64,000 bases of DNA from NC2004 sp050874905 (GTDB lineage Bacteria; Bacillota; Clostridia; Lachnospirales; Lachnospiraceae): positions 103,525 to 167,524 of the forward strand of contig JBNMLP010000002.1 of the NCBI GenBank assembly GCA_050874905.1. The letters run 5' to 3'. The translations under genes were made by a program, and so were the position numbers. Below are positions 1 through 6,622 of the stretch, piece after piece (position 1 is the stretch's first letter; each line of letters opens with the position of its first letter). The notes beneath the pieces are model-generated. The model was not told the DNA's origin. It did not search any database and was given only the letters and a program-made list of their open reading frames with translations.

Positions 1-163
1 ACTCGATCACACCAGCATCCAAAATCTCCTCCAGATCGGAAAGAGGCTTTGTTTTGCTCACTGCGATCAATGTCACTTCGTCTTCATTTCTTCCTGCTTT
101 TTTACAGGCTTTGCTGATATTTTCCTGTACTTTCTTTAAATTATCCTGTAACAACAAAATCAC
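1..163 (-). CDS. yggS: YggS/PLPBP family pyridoxal phosphate homeostasis protein (partial, N-terminus)
   Basis: Only the first ~54 residues are in the window; the gene runs off the left edge. The reading frame contains VTLIAVSKTKPLSDLEEILDAG. The segment LIAVSKTK is the conserved YggS block that holds the PLP-binding lysine, and the helices before it (DNLKKVQENISKACKKAGR) are typical of the family N-terminus. The family binds PLP and buffers vitamin B6 without a known reaction. The start is uncertain: GTG at 163, or TTG at 157/154, which would be better placed behind the weak SD-like AAGAAGTGA. The HlyD-like gene lies immediately upstream. In Firmicutes this family usually precedes sepF in the division cluster; that continuation is outside the window. 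Confidence 0.85.
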   Translation of the reverse strand, partial: MILLLQDNLKKVQENISKACKKAGRNEDEVTLIAVSKTKPLSDLEEILDAGVIE

Positions 164-178
164 TTCTTTCTAAGAATA

Positions 179-1615
179 TTAGTAAATGATCTGTCCTTCT
201 TTGATTGCTGCACTTTTCAGGACGATATGATCATATTGCTTAACACCAAATTCTGTATTGGCCTGTGCGATACAAAAGTCATCTGCCTGATATAGATTGT
301 GGATCACCACAAACTGGGCATATCCTTTGTTTATCGTATAAACGCCTTCAAATTCCTTAGTTTCTCCAATCGTATAAGTGGAACCGGTTTCTCCTTTTTC
401 ACCTGCTTCTTTGCTTTCAGCATTTTGTTTTAAAACAGTTCCTTGCTTGATATCAGCAGTGCTAACATAGAAAAAGCCTTTTTTTTCATCTTTATAACAA
501 ATAGCCGGCTGGATCATTTCTACTTCAGGATTTCCCTTATCATCATAACCAGTCACCATATTAAATCCTACACCAGATGCCGACTGATCACTTTCCACCG
601 CATATTCCACGGGTATTTTATAAAGCTTCTTTTTGATCAGACTGCTGTTTGGAATCTTCAACCCTTCTAAGGAATCCAACACAATCTCCACATTCAGATA
701 CCGCTCATCTACATAGCGATCCATATATTTATTAAATGATACAACGGCAAAATAACCTTTGTTCTGCTCATAAAAGGTCACAGGGCGCTCTACTTTCAGA
801 TCATCCTTCAAAAACTTGACTGTCATGTATTCCTCGTCATGTAAACGATCATACTGGTCTTTGGTAAGTTCCAATGCAAGTTTCCAATTTTCGTCTGTCA
901 CAAGGCGATATGCTGCAGAACCGATCGCATACATATCTGTCGTGCGGGTTTCTGTCATATTATTATCTGTCGTATTAAAAAGCTCCGGTGACAGCTGTTC
1001 TTCAGTCAGTCCCTCTAATCCATCGTAACAGTACGATACAACACCTGCTTTTTGCGCCTTGATCTGGTTGGATGGTGAGATCATTCCTTTCTCAATCAGG
1101 TCATCCATCTTAGAGATCAGAGAATCCGTTGTAATTTCTGAAATGTTATTGCGAAGTGCGTATTTGAAATCATAAAGCGCACCAAAATTGGATTCTTTAT
1201 AGGAACTTTTATAGTCAATGATCTGATTTTTGATATCCAGATAATCATCATCTGATAATGTGGTCTCCCCGTCATCATTGGACAGCTCATTTTTTAAGGA
1301 ACCGGAACTGTCTACCGCATAGACCGTGGAATTCACACCAACACGTTCTCCATCTGCTACATAATAGGTCAGATACCCCGCTTTGTCTGTTGCAACAACT
1401 TGTTCTTTCCGCAGTGCAATTCCTGTCGTTGTGATCTTATCATTGATCTGCTGGCTGGTTACCTCATAAGTGGAGATCACAGGCTTCGACATAGAAACAA
1501 AAACATGCGCAGCCAGATAACACAATACCATCAATGCAATGATGGTAGCCATATTCAATCGAAAATGAGCCGTTGTTGGCTTTCTTTTTTTATATCGAAC
1601 CGTATTTTTCGCCAT
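179..1615 (-). CDS. HlyD-like membrane-anchored adaptor protein
   Basis: 478 residues. A basic N-terminus (KNTVRYKKRK) is followed by one membrane segment at about residues 22-41 (MATIIALMVLCYLAAHVFV), then a large extracytoplasmic part. Residues ~45-110 (TTTGIALRKEQVVATDKAGYLTYYV and DGERVGVNSTVYAVDSSG) look like the lipoyl/barrel hairpin of HlyD-type periplasmic adaptors, with another such block near residues 210-230. The chosen ATG at 1615 follows AAGGGAG at good spacing; an in-frame start further upstream would add 25 residues without a better site. No ABC transporter or outer-membrane partner is nearby. The gene lies directly before yggS, a division-cluster position, so a role at the envelope or septum is possible, but that is inference. 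Confidence 0.75.
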   Translation of the reverse strand: MAKNTVRYKKRKPTTAHFRLNMATIIALMVLCYLAAHVFVSMSKPVISTYEVTSQQINDKITTTGIALRKEQVVATDKAGYLTYYVADGERVGVNSTVYAVDSSGSLKNELSNDDGETTLSDDDYLDIKNQIIDYKSSYKESNFGALYDFKYALRNNISEITTDSLISKMDDLIEKGMISPSNQIKAQKAGVVSYCYDGLEGLTEEQLSPELFNTTDNNMTETRTTDMYAIGSAAYRLVTDENWKLALELTKDQYDRLHDEEYMTVKFLKDDLKVERPVTFYEQNKGYFAVVSFNKYMDRYVDERYLNVEIVLDSLEGLKIPNSSLIKKKLYKIPVEYAVESDQSASGVGFNMVTGYDDKGNPEVEMIQPAICYKDEKKGFFYVSTADIKQGTVLKQNAESKEAGEKGETGSTYTIGETKEFEGVYTINKGYAQFVVIHNLYQADDFCIAQANTEFGVKQYDHIVLKSAAIKEGQIIY

Positions 1616-1680
1616 ACACAACTCCCTTACGTGTTCTTCAGATACAAAATCCGATAAAACACACAAAAATTTCACTATAT

Positions 1681-1709
1681 ATTGTAGCATGTAAGGTGCT
1701 TAAACTCAA
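1681..1709 (-). promoter_or_regulatory. Sigma-A-type promoter for the HlyD-like gene
   Basis: Reading the minus strand: TTGAGT, 17 bases, TACAAT, with TG one base before the -10 (extended -10). It lies about 65 bases upstream of the chosen start of the HlyD-like gene. Match to consensus is seen; activity is inferred. Confidence 0.6.
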
Positions 1710-1782
1710 TGTTTTTTATGCATAATTTCTTAAAAAATGTAAAAACTAACAATACATCTAGGAAATAGAGGAGGAGACGTAT

Positions 1783-1986
1783 ATGAAATATAATGTATTC
1801 GACTATATCGTTTTAACACTGGTTATCATCGGTGCGATCAACTGGGGATTGATTGGATTTTTCCGTTTTGATCTTGTCAATGTGATCTTTGGAAATATGT
1901 CGATCTTATCCCGCATCATCTACGCTGTGATCGGTGTCAGCGGACTTTATTCAATCAGTTTCTACTTACGAAATCAGGATATGTAA
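1783..1986 (+). CDS. DUF378 family small membrane protein
   Basis: 67 residues with two predicted membrane helices (about 7-30 and 40-60). The motif GAINWGLIGFF is the hallmark of DUF378 (YuzA-like) proteins; their function is unknown. A strong SD, GAGGAGGAG, sits nine bases before the ATG. It is the only intact plus-strand gene in the first 63 kb and is transcribed divergently from the HlyD-like gene. The 167-base divergent region holds the minus-strand promoter; no convincing plus-strand -35/-10 pair was found there. Confidence 0.88.
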   Translation: MKYNVFDYIVLTLVIIGAINWGLIGFFRFDLVNVIFGNMSILSRIIYAVIGVSGLYSISFYLRNQDM

Positions 1987-2031
1987 TAAACCAATCTGTA
2001 TCGTCGGGCAGTTTCTGTCCGGACTGTATAC

Positions 2032-2058
2032 AAAAAACCCGCTCCATTGAACGGGTTT
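2032..2058 (-). terminator. Rho-independent terminator after the D,D-carboxypeptidase gene
   Basis: On the minus strand AAACCCG and CGGGTTT form a 7-bp stem with a 10-base loop, continued by a TTTTTT run, starting nine bases after the stop codon at 2067. It closes the long morphogenesis transcript. On the plus strand there is no T-tract after the stem, so it probably does not stop the DUF378 transcript. Confidence 0.85.
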
Positions 2059-2066
2059 ACATAACA

Positions 2067-3053
2067 TCAATTCTGGTTTTGCGTCAACAAATGCGACATG
2101 GTATCATAAAGCTCTGTTTTGTCGCCGGCATGTAATACCACACCGATCAACTGCTCCTGTTTCGCATTTTGCGCCGATAACACGAGACAATGTCCTGCCC
2201 CGCTGGTCGTTCCGGTTTTACCTCCAATGATCGTAATCTGATCCGGAACCTTCGCTAAATCGCTGAAATAATGATTCGTGGAAGTGATTGGGGTTTTGAT
2301 CTTCTCGCCTTTCTCATCATGATAGGTTACCGTATATTTCTTGGTAGAAACAATCTCCACAAAATGAGGAATCTCCAGATCTTTTTTTAAGATCAGATAC
2401 AGATCATACGCACAGGAATAATGTCCTGTCTCATCCAGTCCGTGCGGATTTTTAAAATGAGAATGTGTCGCCCCGATGCTTTTGGCAGTCTGGTTCATCA
2501 GTTTGGCAAACTCCTTTACACTGCCGCTGACATAATTCGCCAGTGCTACAGCGCAGTCGTTGGCAGACTCGATCAAAAGGCCGTGCAGCAATTCATCTAC
2601 CGTGATCCGATCCCCTTTTTTCAAAAATAATGCTACTGCCCCATTTTCAAGGTAAATATTATCTGAAATGACAACAGTATCATTTAAATTACACTTTGTC
2701 AGCACAATATATGCGGTCAAAAGCTTCGTTGTAGAGGCAGGTGCCGTCTGTTTCATAGAATCCTTGGAATATAAAATTTCATTGGTAGAATCATTGACAA
2801 GAAGCATCTCTTTTGCATTGGCTTCATAAGAAAACTGGTTGGTAAAGCCTTGTGGAAGCACTGCTAGATTAGCAGAAAATGTCTCCGGCAAATGAAGCGT
2901 ACTCTCACTTAACTGTTGTGATTCTGTCTGACTTGGAAGATTATAATTACGATAGGCATTCGTGATCGTTCTGCCTTGGCAGCCTGTTGTAAGTAATAAA
3001 CTCATAAGGCCAAGCAACAGGCAGATTTCTTTTAACACTGTGCTACGTTTCAC
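2067..3053 (-). CDS. D-alanyl-D-alanine carboxypeptidase, lipoprotein-type (peptidase S11)
   Basis: 328 residues. Serine peptidase S11 fold with all three penicillin-binding motifs: STTK (SxxK, in PASTTKLLTAY), SAN (SxN, in LIESANDCAVAL) and KTG (GGKTGTTSGAG). It should trim the terminal D-Ala from peptidoglycan pentapeptides outside the membrane. The N-terminus is a signal peptide ending in LLTTGC, a lipobox-like sequence, and the protein lacks the PBP5 C-terminal beta domain and amphipathic anchor. A lipid anchor at the N-terminus therefore probably replaces the usual C-terminal one. Start: GTG at 3053 is seven bases behind AAGAGGT; GTG at 3062 is in frame but overlaps that site. Last gene of the morphogenesis cluster, followed by a terminator. 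Confidence 0.88.
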   Translation of the reverse strand: MKRSTVLKEICLLLGLMSLLLTTGCQGRTITNAYRNYNLPSQTESQQLSESTLHLPETFSANLAVLPQGFTNQFSYEANAKEMLLVNDSTNEILYSKDSMKQTAPASTTKLLTAYIVLTKCNLNDTVVISDNIYLENGAVALFLKKGDRITVDELLHGLLIESANDCAVALANYVSGSVKEFAKLMNQTAKSIGATHSHFKNPHGLDETGHYSCAYDLYLILKKDLEIPHFVEIVSTKKYTVTYHDEKGEKIKTPITSTNHYFSDLAKVPDQITIIGGKTGTTSGAGHCLVLSAQNAKQEQLIGVVLHAGDKTELYDTMSHLLTQNQN

Positions 3054-3065
3054 AAAAAACACCTC

Positions 3066-3461
3066 TTAGTGATATAATTCACGCCAGTCAAGATCACCAT
3101 TCTCCATGGCTTTGATCAGCATCTCTGCAGTTGCAAGATTCGTTGCCAGAGGAATATTATGTATATCACATAATCTTGCAATATCTTTGATATCCGGCTC
3201 ATGTGATTTTGGATTCTGCGGATCACGCAAAAAGATAACAAGATCCATCTGATTATTTTCTATCTGAGATCCCATCTGCTGGACACCACCTAAATGTCCT
3301 GCCAAATATTTATGGACGTTGAGTGTGGTCACCTCTTCGATCAGCCGCCCGGTCGTACCGGTGGAAAACAGATTGTGATGTGCTAAAATGCCACGATATG
3401 CAATGCAGAAATTCTGCATCAGCTTCTTTTTTGCGTCATGTGCAATAAATCCAATATTCAT
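3066..3461 (-). CDS. mgsA: Methylglyoxal synthase family protein, with atypical active site
   Basis: 131 residues, normal length. MgsA converts dihydroxyacetone phosphate to methylglyoxal and phosphate. Family motifs are clear: IAHD (residues 6-9), the phosphate-binding STGTTG (33-38), FLRDP, and the SHEPD block containing the His and Asp equivalent to E. coli His98 and Asp101. The key exception is GGVQQ at residues 58-62: E. coli and B. subtilis have GGDQQ, whose Asp (Asp71 in E. coli) is the catalytic base. Here codon 60 is GTC (Val) at 3282-3284. Activity may be lost or greatly reduced. The gene lies between rodA and the carboxypeptidase, at the tail of the cell-shape cluster. Family call is secure; enzymatic activity is not. 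Confidence 0.88.
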   Translation of the reverse strand: MNIGFIAHDAKKKLMQNFCIAYRGILAHHNLFSTGTTGRLIEEVTTLNVHKYLAGHLGGVQQMGSQIENNQMDLVIFLRDPQNPKSHEPDIKDIARLCDIHNIPLATNLATAEMLIKAMENGDLDWRELYH

Positions 3462-3478
3462 ATACTTGCCATCCCCCT

Positions 3479-4591
3479 TTAGTATTTTCTTCGTTGTAAG
3501 CCAATATTTAAAACCAATCCCATTCCTATCATCAAACTCAGCAGGGAACTTAATCCATAACTAATAAACGGAAGTGGCAGACCAGTATTTGGCAATAATT
3601 TAGTCGCAACACCAATATTGATAAATGACTGGAAACAGATCATAGAAGCAATTCCTGTTGCGATCAACATACCGGATGTGTTGCGTGCTTTACGCGCCAT
3701 CTTTATACATTGTAACATTATTAAGAGTAAAATTGCAATAACAATCAGGCATCCAATAAAACCAAATTCCTCTCCTACAATGGAGAAAATGAAATCTGTC
3801 TGCTGCTCTGGTACAAGGTTTGCATCTTTTACAGTAATACCAGAGGTAGCATTTAACCCTTTTCCACTCAACATTCCGGAACCGATTGCCATCACAGAAT
3901 TGTCCTGTTGCCATCCGGTGCTGCTGACAGAAGAACCCGGATGTAAAAATCCTTTGATTCTTGATACCTGATATTCCTTTAAGATCAATACATGCTTGGC
4001 ATGATCCACATAATATAAAAATACAGCCATTATCGGAACAAGTACCGCAAGTGCAGTAACAATAATACGATAACTCAATCCCGCTACAAAGATCATGGCA
4101 AACAGCATAACAAAAATATCAATACTGGTGGAAAGATCGGTTTCTATCATGATCAAAAAGATCGGTATTGCACAAAAAACAGCCAGCTTAAACAAGGTTT
4201 TTGGTGTGTTCAGATCATCCTTATGCCGTTCCAAAAAAATAGCAACACATAGCACCATCACGATCTTGGCAAATTCCGACGGCTGGATCGTACCAATGCC
4301 CGGCAGCTTAAACCAACGTTTGGCACCATTTACATCATATCCAACCAGTTTCACAAGCAACAGTACAACACAGTCTATGCCATAAAGGATTGGCCACAGT
4401 TTACAAAACACATTGTAATCGATCAGGGAAACAACTACCATTGCTACAAGTCCAAGACCTAAACCTAAAATGTGCTTTTTTGTATAGCTTGCATCTGCCC
4501 CGTTTACAAACACGACCCCCATCAAGCTGATCAGCATGACAAGTATCACCAATTTAAAATTGTAGTTTCGTAATTCGTACGTTTTTAACAT
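3479..4591 (-). CDS. rodA: RodA/FtsW-type peptidoglycan glycosyltransferase (SEDS family)
   Basis: 370 residues, about ten membrane helices. SEDS polymerases join lipid II into glycan strands with a partner class B PBP. Landmarks: NGAKRWFKL then IQPSEFAK, the conserved acidic residue in IETDLST, VPEQQTDFIFSIVGEEFG, and near the C-terminus LPFISYG. RodA rather than FtsW or SpoVE is preferred because the same transcript carries PBP2 and mreBCD, the elongasome partners. SD AGGTGGG lies just before the ATG. It follows minE by about 30 bases. Confidence 0.9.
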   Translation of the reverse strand: MLKTYELRNYNFKLVILVMLISLMGVVFVNGADASYTKKHILGLGLGLVAMVVVSLIDYNVFCKLWPILYGIDCVVLLLVKLVGYDVNGAKRWFKLPGIGTIQPSEFAKIVMVLCVAIFLERHKDDLNTPKTLFKLAVFCAIPIFLIMIETDLSTSIDIFVMLFAMIFVAGLSYRIIVTALAVLVPIMAVFLYYVDHAKHVLILKEYQVSRIKGFLHPGSSVSSTGWQQDNSVMAIGSGMLSGKGLNATSGITVKDANLVPEQQTDFIFSIVGEEFGFIGCLIVIAILLLIMLQCIKMARKARNTSGMLIATGIASMICFQSFINIGVATKLLPNTGLPLPFISYGLSSLLSLMIGMGLVLNIGLQRRKY

Positions 4592-4622
4592 GTTCCCACC
4601 TGATTTATATTTTCTAGTAAGA

Positions 4623-4895
4623 CTAACGTCCCTTCATACTTTTGATCGGGATATTTGCCAGTAAAACCGGAGCATTCCCTGTATCTAATCCATCTCCACC
4701 CTGATTGATCTGGATATCCAGCTTTTCTGTGTCAATCTCCACATATTTGGCAAGTACATCCATAATATCACGCTTGATTGCTTCCATTACCTCTGGAGAA
4801 CAGTTGGCACGGTCACTTACAAGCATCATCTGTAATCTGCCTTTTGCATAATCACCAGAGCTTTTCTTTTTGAAAAATTTATCCAGTATTGTCAT
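4623..4895 (-). CDS. minE: MinE, cell-division topological specificity factor
   Basis: 90 residues, typical length. The N-terminal stretch (MTILDKFFKKKSS) is the membrane-contacting and MinD-contacting region, and AKGRLQMMLVSDRA is the anti-MinCD segment. The C-terminal half (IKRDIMDVLAKYVEID onwards) is the dimerisation domain. MinE stimulates MinD ATPase and drives pole-to-pole or membrane patterning of MinCD. SD AAGGAGGGG is close to the ATG. Directly downstream of minD. Presence of MinE rather than DivIVA-only placement is common in Clostridia. Confidence 0.93.
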   Translation of the reverse strand: MTILDKFFKKKSSGDYAKGRLQMMLVSDRANCSPEVMEAIKRDIMDVLAKYVEIDTEKLDIQINQGGDGLDTGNAPVLLANIPIKSMKGR

Positions 4896-4907
4896 TGGTA
4901 CCCCTCC

Positions 4908-5699
4908 TTAGTTTTTCTTGAAAATATTGCCAAGTTTTGCAAAGAACCCCTTCTTATCCAAATCCAGGAAAGGAACTTCTTCTCCCGTGATTCGTTTGCA
5001 GATGTTCATATATGCCTGACCAGCCAGTGTATCATTTCCTACTAACGGTTCTCCCTGGTTGGTTGCAACGACGATATTCTCGTCATCCGGTACCGCTCCA
5101 ATAATATCAATAGCAAGAATTTCAACCACATCATCCATGGACATCATATCTCCACGTTTTACCATATCCATACGGATACGATTGACGATCAGCTGAGTTT
5201 TCTTCATTTCGTTTGCCTCTAATAATCCGATGATACGATCTGCGTCACGAATAGCAGAAACCTCCGGAGTAGTAACGACAAGGGCGCGGTCAGCACCGGC
5301 AATTGCATTTTTGAATCCCTGCTCAATACCAGCCGGGCAATCCAGCAATATGTAATCAAATCCTTCTGCCTTTAAATCGGCAACGAGTTTTTTCATCTGT
5401 TCCGGATTGACACTGGTTTTATCTCTGGTCTGTGCAGACGGAAGCAGATAAAGATTCGGACAACGTTTATCTTTGATCAATGCCTGTTTGATCCGGCAGT
5501 TTCCCTCAATCACATCTACAAGGTTGTATACAATACGATTCTCCAGCCCCATTACAACATCCAGATTACGAAGTCCGATGTCCGTATCGATCAACACTAC
5601 CTTTTTGTTCAGCTTTGCCAAACCTGTTCCCACATTTGCTGTCGTGGTAGTTTTACCAACACCACCTTTTCCAGAAGTGATAACAATTACTTCACTCAT
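4908..5699 (-). CDS. minD: MinD, septum-site determining ATPase
   Basis: 263 residues. ParA/MinD-type deviant Walker A motif SGKGGVGKTTTTANVG at residues 9-24, with the signature lysine, and the switch motif DCPAGIEQG. The C-terminal amphipathic helix (FFAKLGNIFKKN) is the membrane targeting sequence. It recruits MinC to the membrane to block FtsZ rings away from midcell. Start at 5699 is eight bases behind GGAGG; the in-frame ATG upstream overlaps the SD. Lies between minC and minE. Confidence 0.94.
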   Translation of the reverse strand: MSEVIVITSGKGGVGKTTTTANVGTGLAKLNKKVVLIDTDIGLRNLDVVMGLENRIVYNLVDVIEGNCRIKQALIKDKRCPNLYLLPSAQTRDKTSVNPEQMKKLVADLKAEGFDYILLDCPAGIEQGFKNAIAGADRALVVTTPEVSAIRDADRIIGLLEANEMKKTQLIVNRIRMDMVKRGDMMSMDDVVEILAIDIIGAVPDDENIVVATNQGEPLVGNDTLAGQAYMNICKRITGEEVPFLDLDKKGFFAKLGNIFKKN

Positions 5700-5732
5700 G
5701 ATTTGTACCTCCATCACAATTATAATGTTTAT

Positions 5733-6602
5733 TTAAATAATATTATTTAATACAGCCCGGTTGATCGGTTCTATATAGATATTATTATTCTCCACAAATG
5801 CAATCTGCATTTCTTTACTTGGCTGTTTACGCTTCTTTAAAAATCCTTTGGAATCCGGACTTCTTGCATAGAGATCGCCGATCCTAAGCTGCATTGGATC
5901 CATATCAAGTGCAATGATAAAGGCATTACGACTTCCATTTACCCCCGCATATGCAGCACCTTTCAAACTTCCGATCACAATAATATTACCCTTTGCCACA
6001 ACCTTGGCACCAGGATTGACATCCCCGATCACCACAATGCTTGAAGCAAATTCAATCGACTGTCCGGAACGTAAGGTGCCCCGGTAAAAATGCCCCAGAT
6101 CATCATTTAATTCCACAACCGGAGTGACACCTGATGTCTGGTTATCAATCGAACCAACCGTTTCCTTTGGCGCATGTTTGGGAATGATGTCCACATTTTG
6201 TTCCTCTGAAATGGGCGGATTTGCCACTTCCTTTTTCTGTGGAAGTGTTGGTTCCGTTTTCTCGATTGGCTGTTTTGCTTCCCTATCTTCCTCTGGCTGT
6301 GTTCCCTGCTGTTTGGCAATCTGTGCCGCCATCAATTGTTCTTTCAGTTCATCTTCTTCCAAAATATAGGAGATCTCCAACCCACAGGCATCGTAAATAA
6401 TATCAATAATATGCGCCTGTTCCTCGTCAGATAACGTTCTTCCACTGAACGTGATCGCCATCTGGGAAGATTTATCAAAAAACTTAGCCGACTCCTTAAA
6501 TTTCATTCGTATGCGGTCGCAGAGTTTTGGATAAGGCATTTCTGCGTCTAACACGAGCGTCACGCCTAACCGATTTCCCTTGATCATAACCGGGTTTGTC
6601 AT
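5733..6602 (-). CDS. minC: MinC, septum-site determining protein with long linker
   Basis: 289 residues, against about 220-230 in most species. Residues 1-95 match the N-terminal FtsZ-inhibiting domain (VMIKGNRLGVTLVLD start). Residues 169-289 are the C-terminal beta-helix that dimerises and binds MinD (FYRGTLRSGQSIEF, VVIGDVNPGA, NIIVIGSLKG AAYAG). Between them, residues ~96-168 are a Pro/Glu/Lys/Gln-rich, probably disordered linker that accounts for the extra length. ATG at 6602 sits six bases behind GAGGTG; GTG at 6611 is an alternative. Co-transcribed with PBP2 upstream and minD downstream. Confidence 0.92.
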   Translation of the reverse strand: MTNPVMIKGNRLGVTLVLDAEMPYPKLCDRIRMKFKESAKFFDKSSQMAITFSGRTLSDEEQAHIIDIIYDACGLEISYILEEDELKEQLMAAQIAKQQGTQPEEDREAKQPIEKTEPTLPQKKEVANPPISEEQNVDIIPKHAPKETVGSIDNQTSGVTPVVELNDDLGHFYRGTLRSGQSIEFASSIVVIGDVNPGAKVVAKGNIIVIGSLKGAAYAGVNGSRNAFIIALDMDPMQLRIGDLYARSPDSKGFLKKRKQPSKEMQIAFVENNNIYIEPINRAVLNNII

Positions 6603-6622
6603 ATACTTCACCTCTACCTCTT

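Noticed and set aside
5473..5736. Plus-strand open frame of 87 codons opposite minD
   Set aside because: Mirror of the minD coding strand with no SD and no recognisable protein pattern; the minus-strand frame is unmistakably minD.
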